From Chromatiales bacterium (GTDB taxonomy: Bacteria > Pseudomonadota > Gammaproteobacteria > JAHELT01): DNA of 40,620 nucleotides. Below, piece by piece: positions 15,542 through 24,947 of this stretch (its first letter is position 1; every line of letters starts with the position of its first letter). The position numbers and the translations under genes are program-made. A model generated the notes under the pieces. The model worked only from the letters and a program-made list of their open reading frames with translations, was not told where the DNA came from and did not search any database. The stretch spans positions 1-40,620 of the forward strand of contig JAHELT010000024.1 of the NCBI GenBank assembly GCA_024644045.1, written 5' to 3'.

Positions 15542-18500
15542 ATCTGATCAAGCTGGCGATCCAGCGCCCCATCGCGGTGATCGCGGCCGTGCTGATGGTG
15601 GTGCTGTTCGGCGTGGTGGCGCTGCAGACCATCCCCATCCAGCTCGCCCCCGACGTGAACCGGCCGGTGATCACCGTCGAGACGCTGTGGTTCGGCGCGG
15701 CGCCCGCGGAAGTGGAACGCGAGATCGTGAACCGCCAGGAGGAACAGATGGCGGGCCTGCAGGGCCTGGTCAGGATCACCGGCCAGGCCGAGCAGGGACG
15801 CGCCCGGGTGGAGCTCGAGTTCGAGGTCGACACGAACATGGACCGGGCGCTGCTGCTGGTCGCGAACCGCCTCGACCGGGTCACCGGTTACCCGGCGGAA
15901 ACCGAGCAGCCGACGCTGGACCCGGCCGGCGCCGAGGACAGCCCCATCGCGTGGTTCATCGTCAACCGGGTGCCCGCCAACCAGCGGCCGATCCACCAGT
16001 TCGGCGATTTCGTCGAGGACGTGATCAAGGACCGCATCGAGCGGGTGCCGGGGGTCAGCCGGGTGAACGTGTTCGGCGGTTCCGAGCGCGAGGTGCACAT
16101 CACCGTTCAGCCGCGGCTGCTGGCGCGCTACGGGCTGACCGTGACCCAGGTGACGGGGGCGCTGCGCGCCGCCAACGCCGCGATCTCGGCGGGTGACGTC
16201 GACGAGGGCAAGCGCCGCTACGTGGTGCGTACCGAGGGCGAGTTGAACACGCTGTCGGCGGTGCGCAGCGTGGTGCTTCGCTCGCTCGACGATCCGGAGA
16301 CCGGGCGCGTGGCGCGGGTCACGGTCGGCGACATCGCCGATGTCAGCTACGGGTACAAGACGCCGACCGCCTCGATCCGCCTGCTCGGCGAGCCCTCCAT
16401 CGCCTTCAACGCGGTGCGCCAGTCCGGCGCCAACGTAATCGAAACCATGGCCGGCATCCGAACCGCCGTGCGCGAGCTCAACGAAGACGTGATGCCCGGC
16501 GCGCAGCTCACCCTGCGCCAGGTGTACGACGAGACCGTGTACATCGACTCGGCGATCGATCTGGTGCAGCAGAACATCTGGATCGGCGGCACCCTGGCCG
16601 CGCTGATCCTGCTGCTGTTCCTGCGCTCGGTGCGCGCGACCCTGGTGGTGTCCATCGCCATCCCGGTATCGATCATCGGCGCGTTCGTCGCGATGGCCGC
16701 GCTCGGGCGCTCGATCAACGTCGTGTCCCTGGCCGGTCTGGCGTTCGCGGTCGGCATGGTCGTGGACGCGGCGATCGTGGTGCTGGAGAACATCTACCGG
16801 CTGCGCGAGCAGGGGTATACCGCGGCGCGCGCTGCCTACGAGGGCGCCAGCCAGGTGTGGGGCGCGGTGCTGGTCTCCGCGCTCACCACGGTGATGGTGT
16901 TCATCCCGGTCCTGGTGCTGGAGCTCGAAGTCGGACAGCTGTTCCGCGATATCGCCGTCGCGATCTCGGTCGCGGTGCTGCTGTCGCTGGTGGCCTCGGT
17001 GACGGTCATACCGGCGCTTTCCGAACGCGTGTTTCGCGCACGCGACGGTACCGCGGAGCAGCCGCTGCGGCGCCTGCGCGTGCCGGTGGTCGACACCCTC
17101 GCCGCCCTGCTCGTCGCCGCGATCATGCGTTACACCCGGCGCGTGGTCGCACACCGGGGGCTGGCGCTGCTGGTGGTCGTCGGGATCACCGCCGTGGCCG
17201 TGTCCGGGGCGTGGCGCTTCCTGCCCAAGCTCGAGTACCTGCCGGAGGGCAACCGCAACCTGGTGTTCGGCATCATCATCCCGCCGCCGGGCTACAACCT
17301 CGAGACCATGACCGAGATCGCCGAGGGGATAGAGACGGCCACCCGGCCGTACTGGCAAAGCGCCGCCGGCAACGCGGCCGATGCGGAGAACACACCCATC
17401 AAACGCTTCTTCTTCGTCGCGACACGCGGCAGCACCTTCCTGGGGGCGCAGGCGGTCGATCCGCAGCGGGCGGGCGAACTGATCCCGATCCTGCGCGAGC
17501 CGGTGTTCCGCGAGCCCGGCACGTTCGGCTTCATCAACCAGCCGTCGATTTTCGGGCGCGGTATCGGCGCCGGGCGTAAGGTCGACCTGGATATCTCCGG
17601 CCCCGAGCTGGAACCGATCCTGGAGGTGGCGCTGCGCGCGATGGGCAAAGTGGTCAGCGTGCTGCCGCTGGAAAGCGGCAATCAGATCCGTCCGAACCCG
17701 GGCCTGGAGCTGGGGGCGCCCGAGGTCCGGGTGTTGCCGGACCGGGTGCGCCTCGCTGATAACGGCGTCACCGTGCGCGAGCTGGGGGACACCCTGGATG
17801 CGTTCAATGACGGGCTGCGGGTCGCGGAGGTCACCGTGGGCGGCAAGCGCACGGATCTCACCCTGCGCGGGTCGCGCGACGGCGTGCGGGAAACGCAGGG
17901 CATCGCGAACCTGCCCGTGGTCACCGCCAGCGGGCGGATCATTCCCGCCTCCAGCCTCGCCGATGTGCTGATGACCGCCGGGCCCACCGAGCTGCGGCAC
18001 GTCGAGCGTGCACGTACCGTGACCCTGGAGATCCGCCCCACGCCCGACATGGCGCTGGAATCGGCGCTCGATCTGCTGAGTGCGAAGGTCATCGATGCGC
18101 TCCGCGAGGAAGGTCTGCCCGCGGGGGTAGATCTGCGGCTGTCGGGCACCGCCGATCAGCTCGATCAGACCTGGAGCGCGATGCAGCTGCAGCTGGCCAT
18201 GGCACTGGTGATCGTGTACCTGGTCATGGCGGTGCTGTTCGAAAGCTTCGTCTACCCGCTGATCATTCTGATTTCGGTCCCGGTAGCGGCGGCCGGCGGC
18301 GTGGCGGGCCTGGTGGTGCTCAACACCGTCAAGTTCCAGCCGCTCGACATGCTGACGCTGCTCGGCTTCGTGATCCTGATCGGGATCGTGGTCAACAACG
18401 CGATCCTGCTGGTGCACCAGACCCTGCACTACATTCGCGCGGAGGCACGGCCTCCCGACGAGGCGATCGCGCTGGCAACCCAGCACCGGGTGCGACCGAT

Positions 18501-18717
18501 TTTCATGTCCACCCTCACCAGCGTGTTCGGCATGCTGCCGCTGGTGCTGTTCCCCGGCGCCGGCTCGGAGCTGTACCGCGGGCTGGGTTCGGTGGTCGTC
18601 GGCGGCCTGGCCCTGTCAGCCGCGCTCACCCTGGTGTTGATTCCGCCGCTGATGAGCATGCTGCTGGGCGTGCAACGTCTGCAGCCGGGCGCGCTCGCGC
18701 AATCGCACGAAGCGTGA
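15538..18717 (+). CDS. RND efflux pump, inner membrane transporter (HAE1-type)
   Basis: A 1059-residue AcrB-like proton-driven pump with the usual duplicated plan: TM1 (11-30), a large periplasmic loop, TM2-7 (~345-555), a second large loop and TM8-12 (~885-1040). The start is GTG 15538 in a GTGA overlap with the adaptor stop, which implies coupled translation. In TM4 the AcrB Asp pair is reduced to one: GMVVDAAIVVLEN has D410 followed by Ala. In TM10 the AcrB relay Lys corresponds to Asn (VVNNAILLV, N953). The proton pathway must therefore differ from AcrB in detail, as in some other RND subfamilies. Substrate unknown; no linked regulator. Confidence 0.92.
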   Translation: MNLIKLAIQRPIAVIAAVLMVVLFGVVALQTIPIQLAPDVNRPVITVETLWFGAAPAEVEREIVNRQEEQMAGLQGLVRITGQAEQGRARVELEFEVDTNMDRALLLVANRLDRVTGYPAETEQPTLDPAGAEDSPIAWFIVNRVPANQRPIHQFGDFVEDVIKDRIERVPGVSRVNVFGGSEREVHITVQPRLLARYGLTVTQVTGALRAANAAISAGDVDEGKRRYVVRTEGELNTLSAVRSVVLRSLDDPETGRVARVTVGDIADVSYGYKTPTASIRLLGEPSIAFNAVRQSGANVIETMAGIRTAVRELNEDVMPGAQLTLRQVYDETVYIDSAIDLVQQNIWIGGTLAALILLLFLRSVRATLVVSIAIPVSIIGAFVAMAALGRSINVVSLAGLAFAVGMVVDAAIVVLENIYRLREQGYTAARAAYEGASQVWGAVLVSALTTVMVFIPVLVLELEVGQLFRDIAVAISVAVLLSLVASVTVIPALSERVFRARDGTAEQPLRRLRVPVVDTLAALLVAAIMRYTRRVVAHRGLALLVVVGITAVAVSGAWRFLPKLEYLPEGNRNLVFGIIIPPPGYNLETMTEIAEGIETATRPYWQSAAGNAADAENTPIKRFFFVATRGSTFLGAQAVDPQRAGELIPILREPVFREPGTFGFINQPSIFGRGIGAGRKVDLDISGPELEPILEVALRAMGKVVSVLPLESGNQIRPNPGLELGAPEVRVLPDRVRLADNGVTVRELGDTLDAFNDGLRVAEVTVGGKRTDLTLRGSRDGVRETQGIANLPVVTASGRIIPASSLADVLMTAGPTELRHVERARTVTLEIRPTPDMALESALDLLSAKVIDALREEGLPAGVDLRLSGTADQLDQTWSAMQLQLAMALVIVYLVMAVLFESFVYPLIILISVPVAAAGGVAGLVVLNTVKFQPLDMLTLLGFVILIGIVVNNAILLVHQTLHYIRAEARPPDEAIALATQHRVRPIFMSTLTSVFGMLPLVLFPGAGSELYRGLGSVVVGGLALSAALTLVLIPPLMSMLLGVQRLQPGALAQSHEA

Positions 18718-18734
18718 GGGGACCGCGTGCCCGG

Positions 18735-20225
18735 TCAGCGAATCGCCACCCGGTTTTCGTGCGGCGCCTCGCCCTCGGCAGGTACCGCGCCGGCGTAGTA
18801 CGCGAGGATCTCCCGCGATTCGGGTGGCGCAACGTAATCGTCGCCGCGCTGCACGACGATGCGCCGCAGCACCAGCATCTCCAGCCCTTCCGCGATGCTG
18901 TAGCGCTGCGTGTACCGCGGGATGCCGACCACGGCGCCCGCTGCGCGCAGCGCGTCCACCCTTTCCTCCGTCAGCTCAAGCAGAGTTTCACGCGTCAGCG
19001 GGACACCGATGCGCCCGACCAGCACCGTGGCGACCGCGGCCACCGGTAACACCGGAATCAGACGCGCGATACGCTGCATCAGCAGCTCCGCGAACGGCGC
19101 GACGTCGGTCAACGGATCGCCCGTACTCTGCGCGCAGTACTCGCGCATCGAAATCGGCGTTCCGAACGCCACGCTCGCATAGCCCAGACGGCGCCAGTTA
19201 CTGCCCAGCATCAGCCCGATGTTGTGCCCGATGAAGCGCAGCGTCGTCAGCACCGCGAACAGCCGCCCGCGCGGGGCCGCGTCCGGATCCAGGCCGCGCA
19301 GCAGCGTGCGATCCTCGAGCGTACGGTCGTAGTTGACGCCGACCGGAACGAATACGATATCGCGGTCGCGCGTCAGGTCGAGGTCGCGCAGCATGTAGCC
19401 CAGAAACCCCAGCTTGGGTGCACGCAGGCGCCCGTCGCGGCTCAACCCGCCTTCCGGATAGACGGCCTGGCACACGCCCTCCCGTGTCGCCATGTACACG
19501 TAGCGCTCCAGGACGCGCCGGTACAGGGGGTTGCCCGAGTTGCGGCGCACGAAAAACGCGCCCATCGACCGTACCAGCGTGTGCAGCGGCCAGATGCGCG
19601 CCCATTCGCCGACCGCATAGGAAAGCGCAGTCCGTTCGGCGATCAGGAAGGCGACCAGCACGTAGTCCATGTTGCTGCGGTGGTTCATGACGAAGACCAC
19701 GGTGGCGGCCGGGTCGATGGCGCGAAACGCAGCGTCGTCCATCTGCGCGACGCGCACCCGGTAGAGCCTGCGCGCCAGGCTCTTCGCCAGCCAGTATCCG
19801 ATACGGAAATAGATGTACGCGTTGAAGGCCGGCACGATTTCTTTCGCGTATGCTCGCACCTGGGACTGCAGCAGGTCGCGGGAAGCGCCGCGCTGGCGGG
19901 CCTCGAGGTCGATGCTCTCCATGATTTTGGGGTCGTGCACCAGACGGTCGATCAGCAGCTGTCGCCGGGTGAGCTGAAACGGGCGCAGCTCGATGTGCAG
20001 ACGCGTGTTGACCTCGTCGACCACGCGGTTCACGCGCTTTCGCAGGAGCAGCCGAACGCCGGGCAACAGCAGCCTGTCGATCGCCACCAGCGCGGCGATC
20101 AGTACCAGCAGCGCAAACAACCAGACCGGAATGGAGATAGTGCCGAACACCCTGCCCCGCGAACCGCGAATGCGTGTTGCAAGTGCGGTATCATGAATCG
20201 ACGGCGATAGTTTACTTGATTTCAT
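18735..20225 (-). CDS. PlsB-like glycerol-3-phosphate/lysophospholipid acyltransferase, short form
   Basis: A 496-residue membrane-anchored acyltransferase. One hydrophobic segment lies at ~32-55. The catalytic motif NHRSNMDY gives H182 and D187 (HX4D), the phosphate-binding block is YPEGGLSRDGR, and a later VFVPVGVNYDR block fits PlsB-type enzymes. E. coli PlsB has about 800 residues, so this protein corresponds to the catalytic core with shortened ends. The reaction is probably acyl transfer to glycerol-3-phosphate or a lysophospholipid. ATG 20225 is used because sequence upstream of it has no similarity to the family and is antisense to ilvD. It ends 17 bp from the stop of the convergent RND pump with no room for a strong terminator. 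Divergent from ilvD. Confidence 0.85.
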   Translation of the reverse strand: MKSSKLSPSIHDTALATRIRGSRGRVFGTISIPVWLFALLVLIAALVAIDRLLLPGVRLLLRKRVNRVVDEVNTRLHIELRPFQLTRRQLLIDRLVHDPKIMESIDLEARQRGASRDLLQSQVRAYAKEIVPAFNAYIYFRIGYWLAKSLARRLYRVRVAQMDDAAFRAIDPAATVVFVMNHRSNMDYVLVAFLIAERTALSYAVGEWARIWPLHTLVRSMGAFFVRRNSGNPLYRRVLERYVYMATREGVCQAVYPEGGLSRDGRLRAPKLGFLGYMLRDLDLTRDRDIVFVPVGVNYDRTLEDRTLLRGLDPDAAPRGRLFAVLTTLRFIGHNIGLMLGSNWRRLGYASVAFGTPISMREYCAQSTGDPLTDVAPFAELLMQRIARLIPVLPVAAVATVLVGRIGVPLTRETLLELTEERVDALRAAGAVVGIPRYTQRYSIAEGLEMLVLRRIVVQRGDDYVAPPESREILAYYAGAVPAEGEAPHENRVAIR

Positions 20226-20339
20226 GCACTGCTCTAGCGACCTGCTGGGTGCGCAGCCGGCACCGCCCGGAGATTGAGTCGACCGTCCCTGCAACGTGCC
20301 CCCGGGGCGCCTGATTGTCGAACCTTTTCGGAGCAGCAA

Positions 20340-22043
20340 ATGGCCACGCGAAAACGCAGCAACAAGACCGCCACGCGTAAGTATTCCTCCGTCGTCGTCG
20401 ACGGCATCGAGCGCGCCCCCAGCCGCGCGATGCTGCGCGCCGTCGGATTCAAGGACGACGACTTCAGGAAATCGCAGATCGGCGTCGCTTCGACGTGGAG
20501 CATGGTTACCCCCTGCAACATGCATATCGACAAGCTCGCCGCAGAAGCGGTCAAGGGAATCGACAAAGCCGGCGCCAAGGGTGTCGAGTTCAACACCATC
20601 ACGATCTCCGACGGCATTTCCATGGGCTCCGAAGGCATGAAGTATTCCCTGGTGTCGCGCGAGGTGATCGCCGATTCGATCGAGACGGTGGTCGGCTGCG
20701 AGGGTTTCGACGGCGTGATCACCATCGGGGGCTGCGACAAGAACATGCCGGCCTGCGTGATGGCGATGGCCCGCCTGAATCGCCCCTCGATCTTCGTGTA
20801 CGGCGGCACCATCAAGCCCGGCTGCCACAAGGGCCGCGACGTGGACATCGTCTCGGTGTTCGAAGCCGTGGGCGCGCAGGCCGGCGGCAGGATGTCGAGC
20901 CGCGAAGTGAAGCAGATCGAGTGCGCGGCAATACCCGGGCCCGGGTCCTGCGGCGGTATGTACACCGCCAACACCATGGCATCGGCGATCGAAGCGATGG
21001 GACTCAGCCTGCCCAACAGCTCCGCGCAGGCCGCGACCTCCGCCGCCAAGCTGCGCGACGCCCGCGCCGCGGGTGAAGCCGTGGTGGAGCTCGTTAAACG
21101 CGATCTCCGACCGCGCGACATCATGACGCGCAAGGCGTTCCACAATGCGATCACCGTGGTCATCGCACTGGGCGGATCGACCAATGCGGTACTGCACCTG
21201 CTGGCCATGGCGCATGCCGCGGGCACCCGGCTGTCTATCGACGACTTCACGCGCATCGGTAAAAAGGTGCCGGTGCTCGCCGACCTGAAACCGAGCGGCC
21301 ACTACGTGATGACGGAGCTGGTGGCGATCGGCGGCATCCAGCCGCTGATGAAGATGCTGCTGGACGCCGGCCTGCTGCACGGTGAGTGCATGACGGTCAC
21401 CGGCCAGACCCTGGCGGAAAACCTTGCCGGCGTGAAACCCTACAAGCGCAACCAGGACATCGTTCACAAGCTGCAGGACCCGATCAAGAAAGACAGTCAC
21501 CTGGTGATACTGCGCGGCAATCTCGCGCCCGACGGCGCGGTGGCGAAGATTTCCGGCAAGGAGGGCCTGAGCTTCACCGGCCGGGCGCGCGTCTACAGCT
21601 CCGAGGAAAAGGCGCTCAAGGGAATCCTCAACGGCAGCGTGAAAAAAGGCGACGTCATCGTGGTGCGCTACGAGGGCCCGAGGGGCGGACCCGGCATGCG
21701 TGAAATGCTCTCGCCGACCTCGGCGATCATGGGCAAAGGCCTCGGCGGCGAAGTGGCGCTGATCACCGATGGCCGGTTTTCCGGCGGCAGCCACGGGTTC
21801 GTGGTCGGACACATCACGCCCGAAGCGGCCGTGGGCGGTCCGCTGGCGCTGGTGAAAGACGGCGACCGCATCACCATCGACGCCGAAAAACGCGAGATCA
21901 ATCTGCTGATCGCCAGGCGCGAGTGGGCGAAACGCGAAAAAGCCTGGCAGGCTCCCAAGCCCAACTACACTTCCGGCGTGCTCGCGAAGTACGCACGCCT
22001 GGTGAGCTCGGCGTCCACGGGCGCGGTGACCGACAGCCATTGA
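20340..22043 (+). CDS. ilvD: Dihydroxy-acid dehydratase
   Basis: A 567-residue iron-sulfur enzyme that converts 2,3-dihydroxy-3-methyl acids to 2-keto acids in valine and isoleucine synthesis. Cluster ligands C59 (TPCNMH), C132 ([10 protein letters not shown]) and C204 ([13 protein letters not shown]) are in place, and the C-terminal [18 protein letters not shown] signature is intact. The length matches the shorter IlvD branch (about 560 residues) rather than the ~615-residue E. coli form. ATG 20340 is chosen; the following [15 protein letters not shown] segment is basic and begins the known fold at [21 protein letters not shown] is the only purine-rich stretch close upstream. It is followed 69 bp later by argA on the same strand. 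Confidence 0.95.
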   Translation: MATRKRSNKTATRKYSSVVVDGIERAPSRAMLRAVGFKDDDFRKSQIGVASTWSMVTPCNMHIDKLAAEAVKGIDKAGAKGVEFNTITISDGISMGSEGMKYSLVSREVIADSIETVVGCEGFDGVITIGGCDKNMPACVMAMARLNRPSIFVYGGTIKPGCHKGRDVDIVSVFEAVGAQAGGRMSSREVKQIECAAIPGPGSCGGMYTANTMASAIEAMGLSLPNSSAQAATSAAKLRDARAAGEAVVELVKRDLRPRDIMTRKAFHNAITVVIALGGSTNAVLHLLAMAHAAGTRLSIDDFTRIGKKVPVLADLKPSGHYVMTELVAIGGIQPLMKMLLDAGLLHGECMTVTGQTLAENLAGVKPYKRNQDIVHKLQDPIKKDSHLVILRGNLAPDGAVAKISGKEGLSFTGRARVYSSEEKALKGILNGSVKKGDVIVVRYEGPRGGPGMREMLSPTSAIMGKGLGGEVALITDGRFSGGSHGFVVGHITPEAAVGGPLALVKDGDRITIDAEKREINLLIARREWAKREKAWQAPKPNYTSGVLAKYARLVSSASTGAVTDSH

Positions 22044-22112
22044 GCGGCGCGCGAGCAGCGACACTGCGGGTCGGCCGGTGACTGACGGGGTGCAGGCGCC
22101 CGGCGGTGACGC

Positions 22113-23432
22113 GTGAAGGCACGCGACCAGACCGAGCATCTGCAGTGGTTCCGCAACGCGTCTCCGTACATCAACGCACACCGGGGCCGCACGTTCGTCA
22201 TCTGCTTCGGCGGCGAGGCCCTGCTCGAAGCGCAGTTCCCGCAGCTGATCCACGACATCGCGTTACTGCGCAGCCTCGATATCAGGCTGGTGCTGGTGCA
22301 CGGTGCGCGTCCCCAGATCGATGCCCGGCTGAAGGCGCACCGCGTGAAAAGCAGGTTCGTGGACGGCTTGCGCATCACCGACGACCAAGCGCTGCCGGCG
22401 GTCAAGGACGCGGTCGGCAGCGTGCGCGTGGACATCGAAGCGCTGCTCTCGTTCGGTTTGCCCAACAGCCCGATGTCCGGCTCGAGGCTGCGCCTGTCGT
22501 CCGGCAATTTCGTCAGCGCGCAACCCTGGGGCGTGCACGACGGGGTGGACTTCTGTCACACCGGTGTGGTGCGCAAAGTCGATGCGCCGAGCATCCGCGC
22601 GCAGCTGGACCTCGGACAGCTGGTGCTGCTCTCGCCGCTCGGCTACTCGCCCACCGGCGAGACGTTCAACGTGCGCGCGGAGAACGTGGCCAGCGAGGCG
22701 GCCGTAGCGCTGCACGCCGACAAGCTGATTTTCCTGCTGGAGGGGCACGGCGTGCGCGACAGCCGGCGGCGCCTGCTGGCGCAGCTGAGCCCCGGCGCGG
22801 CCGAGGAGCTGTTGCACAGCCGGCGCAGCCTGGACGGTGAAACGCGCACGATTCTCGGATACGCCGTTCAAACCAGCCGGCGCGGTGTTGCCCGCATTCA
22901 CCTGGTCAGCCGGCGCGACGCCGACGCGCTGCTCCAGGAGCTGTTCACCCGCGACGGCTCCGGCACGCTGGTCAGCGCCGACGCGCCGGTTGAGCTGCGC
23001 ACGGCGAGCATCGATGACGTGATGGGTATTCTGGAGCTGATCGAACCGCTGGAAACGTCCGGTGCGCTGGTACGCCGCTCACGCGAGCAGCTGGAACTGG
23101 AGATCGAGAACTTCAGCGTCATCACCAAGGACGGCAGCGTGATCGCCTGCGCGGCGTTGTACCCGTATGCCGAGGAGGGATTCGCCGAGATCGCGTGCGT
23201 GGCCGTACACCCCGACTACGCCGGTGAGCGGCGCGGCGCGCACCTGCTGCAGCACCTGGAGCAGCGCGCCGCTTCCGCCCGGGTGCAGCGCCTGTTCGTG
23301 CTCACCACGCGAACCGCGCACTGGTTCCGCGAACAGGGGTTTACCCTGGGTGATCTGACCGAGCTGCCGATGGGCAAGCGGCGGCTGTACAACTACCGCA
23401 GAAACTCGAAGGTCTTCTTCAAGACACTGTAG
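22113..23432 (+). CDS. argA: N-acetylglutamate synthase ArgA
   Basis: A 439-residue enzyme for the first step of arginine synthesis: acetyl-CoA plus glutamate gives N-acetylglutamate. Residues ~1-285 are an amino-acid-kinase-fold domain (FVICFGGEAL, LVLVHGARPQID, then LVLLSPLGYSPTGETFN) that normally carries the arginine feedback site. Residues ~290-439 are the GNAT domain (IACVAVHPDYAGERRGAHLL, with the acetyl-CoA loop). The end, YNYRRNSKVFFK, is typical of classical ArgA. Start GTG 22113. argD is in the same window but 12 kb away, so arginine genes are scattered. Transcription ends at the strong hairpin at 23459. Confidence 0.95.
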   Translation: MKARDQTEHLQWFRNASPYINAHRGRTFVICFGGEALLEAQFPQLIHDIALLRSLDIRLVLVHGARPQIDARLKAHRVKSRFVDGLRITDDQALPAVKDAVGSVRVDIEALLSFGLPNSPMSGSRLRLSSGNFVSAQPWGVHDGVDFCHTGVVRKVDAPSIRAQLDLGQLVLLSPLGYSPTGETFNVRAENVASEAAVALHADKLIFLLEGHGVRDSRRRLLAQLSPGAAEELLHSRRSLDGETRTILGYAVQTSRRGVARIHLVSRRDADALLQELFTRDGSGTLVSADAPVELRTASIDDVMGILELIEPLETSGALVRRSREQLELEIENFSVITKDGSVIACAALYPYAEEGFAEIACVAVHPDYAGERRGAHLLQHLEQRAASARVQRLFVLTTRTAHWFREQGFTLGDLTELPMGKRRLYNYRRNSKVFFKTL

Positions 23433-23458
23433 ATTGCAATGGCACAAAAAAGGGGCCC

Positions 23459-23514
23459 AAAAAAGGGGCCAGGTTTATTTAAAGATCACTTTAAATAAAC
23501 CTGGCCCCTTTTTT
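23459..23514. terminator. 26-bp perfect hairpin terminator between convergent genes
   Basis: 23459-23484 and 23489-23514 are perfect inverted repeats (left arm AAAAAAGGGGCC, then AGGTTTATTTAAAG) around a 4-base loop. The A-run on one side and T-run on the other make it an intrinsic terminator in both directions, fitting its place between argA (+) and the LON-domain gene (-). Confidence 0.85.
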
Positions 23515-23580
23515 ACTCTTAAATAAACCTGGCCCTTTTTTACTCTCCCCCTGGGAGAGGGGCCGGGGGGTGAGGGTCCC
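23491..23580. repeat. Tandem duplication of the terminator arm followed by a REP-like GC-rich repeat
   Basis: 23491-23519 and 23519-23546 are near-identical 28-29-bp direct repeats (core AAATAAACCTGGCC, then a T-run and ACTCT), differing by one C. The right arm of the terminator is therefore duplicated. From 23543 a CTCCCCCTGGGAGAGGGGCC stretch with GGGTGAGGGTCCC resembles widely dispersed REP-type sequences of gammaproteobacteria and can fold on itself. It stops 5 bp before the LON-domain gene. Confidence 0.6.
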
Positions 23581-23584
23581 CCGA

Positions 23585-24190
23585 TTACGACGCCTTCTCT
23601 CCGTCCTCCGCCTGCTGCCGCCGCAGCGCCACGAAGCTGCGGTCGAGGATCTGCAGGCGTGCGTGCGGATCGTCGAGCTCGAGCAGCGCCTGCTTGTCCG
23701 CCGCGTACAGCGGCAGCAGCTCGGTGAAACGGCAGCCGACCCAGGACGCGTCGTTCAGCTGCAGCGTGCGCGACTTGTACAGCGGATGTATCTTGGGGAG
23801 CAGATCCTCCAGCATGGTTGCCATGTAGCGGTACTGCTCGGGCAACGCCAGCGCGGGCTCGGGCGCCAGAGTCTCGATGTCGCCGAGCAGCAGCTGGTCC
23901 GCCTGCACACGCGTTCCGGTCACGCGAAACTTGGCGCCGCCGGCGACATCCACGTGCAGCAGCCCGCCGGGCTGCATCTCCCAGTTGGCAATAGTGGCAA
24001 GCGTGCCCATGGGATAGGTGAGCGCCGGGCTGCCGACTTCCTGGCCTGCCTTGATCATCACCACGCCGAACGGGTTGTCGTCGCGCATGCACGCGCGGAT
24101 CATGTCCAGGTAGCGGGCCTCGAATATACGCAATGCGAGCAGCCCGTCGGGCAGCAGCAGCGTGTTCAGCGGAAACAGCGGTACTTCCAT
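23585..24190 (-). CDS. LON N-terminal (substrate-binding) domain protein, YcgM/LonB-like small protein
   Basis: A 201-residue stand-alone copy of the Lon protease N-terminal domain: VPLFPLNTLLLPDGLLALRI and FEARYLDMIRACM are the characteristic opening, followed by the beta-rich part with GTLATI and GGLLHVDVAGGAKFRV, then a helical end. There are no ATPase or protease domains, so it is not a protease. The function of such proteins is unknown; binding of unfolded protein is a guess. It starts 19 bp after ubiX on the same strand and probably shares its message, an arrangement also found near mpl-ubiX in other gammaproteobacteria. Start ATG 24190. Confidence 0.85.
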   Translation of the reverse strand: MEVPLFPLNTLLLPDGLLALRIFEARYLDMIRACMRDDNPFGVVMIKAGQEVGSPALTYPMGTLATIANWEMQPGGLLHVDVAGGAKFRVTGTRVQADQLLLGDIETLAPEPALALPEQYRYMATMLEDLLPKIHPLYKSRTLQLNDASWVGCRFTELLPLYAADKQALLELDDPHARLQILDRSFVALRRQQAEDGEKAS

Positions 24191-24209
24191 CCCGGTCGCA
24201 GGCAGCGCG

Positions 24210-24821
24210 CTAACTGCCCTCGCCCCAGCGCGGCATCAGACTGTGTTCGATGCGCAGGTGATCGAGGACCCGCGCGACGACGAAATCGATCAGTTCCTGC
24301 AGCGTTTGCGGTTTGTTGTAGAAGCCCGGGTTGGGCGGCATGATCACGGCGCCGGCGCGCGCCAGGCGCAGCATGTTCTCCAGGTGGATTTCCGAAAACG
24401 GCATCTCGCGTGGCATGAGGATGAGCATTCTGCGCTCCTTGATGCACACGTCCGCCGCACGCTCGATGAGACTGTTGCTGTTGCCGCAGGCAATCGCCGA
24501 CAGGGTACCGGTCGTGCACGGACAGACGATCATCGCATCCGGCGCACTCGATCCGCTGGCCACCGGCGCGGTCCACTGATCCTGACCGAACACGCGTAGC
24601 TGCCCCGCGCGCGCCCCGCAGTGGCCGGCGAAGAAGCTTTCGATGTCCGGCGTGCGGCCCGGCAGACTGAGATCGGTTTCCAGTCCGATTACCACCTGCG
24701 CCGGCTTCGACAGCATCAGGTACACCTGCCGGTCGGCCTGCACCAGGCACTCCAGCAGGCGTAAACCGTATTGAATACCGGACGCGCCGGTCATCGCCAG
24801 CGCCACCGTATTGATTGGCAT
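24210..24821 (-). CDS. ubiX: Flavin prenyltransferase UbiX
   Basis: A 203-residue flavoprotein that attaches a dimethylallyl group to FMN to make the prenylated flavin cofactor of UbiD decarboxylases, needed in ubiquinone synthesis. Signatures: VALAMTGASGIQYG at the N-terminus (FMN loop), IVCPCTTGTLSAIA, and LMPREMPFSEIHLENMLRL followed by MPPNPGFYNKP, all diagnostic for UbiX/Pad1. Start ATG 24821; an in-frame GTG two codons earlier is an alternative. No ubiD is in the window. It lies 126 bp after the kinase gene, in an otherwise plain spacer, and precedes the LON-domain gene. Confidence 0.94.
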   Translation of the reverse strand: MPINTVALAMTGASGIQYGLRLLECLVQADRQVYLMLSKPAQVVIGLETDLSLPGRTPDIESFFAGHCGARAGQLRVFGQDQWTAPVASGSSAPDAMIVCPCTTGTLSAIACGNSNSLIERAADVCIKERRMLILMPREMPFSEIHLENMLRLARAGAVIMPPNPGFYNKPQTLQELIDFVVARVLDHLRIEHSLMPRWGEGS

Positions 24822-24947
24822 GGGCACGTTCGTCGGCGTCTATGCTATGGCATCGGGGTCGACATCGACCGCTGCGTGAGTCATGTCGCATATTGCACCA
24901 TCGCGCCCGCGGGCGTCGAGACGCGCGGCGCGACTACGCGGCGGGCG

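Noticed and set aside
15250-18486. Very long open frame on the minus strand opposite the RND pump
   Set aside because: It is the codon-position shadow of a high-GC gene: composition is rich in His, Arg, Gln and Asp with no domain, while the plus-strand frame is a clear RND transporter.
20226-22253. Upstream extension of the acyltransferase frame to 1172 residues
   Set aside because: The extra part is antisense to ilvD and has no acyltransferase similarity; ATG 20225 gives a normal N-terminus.
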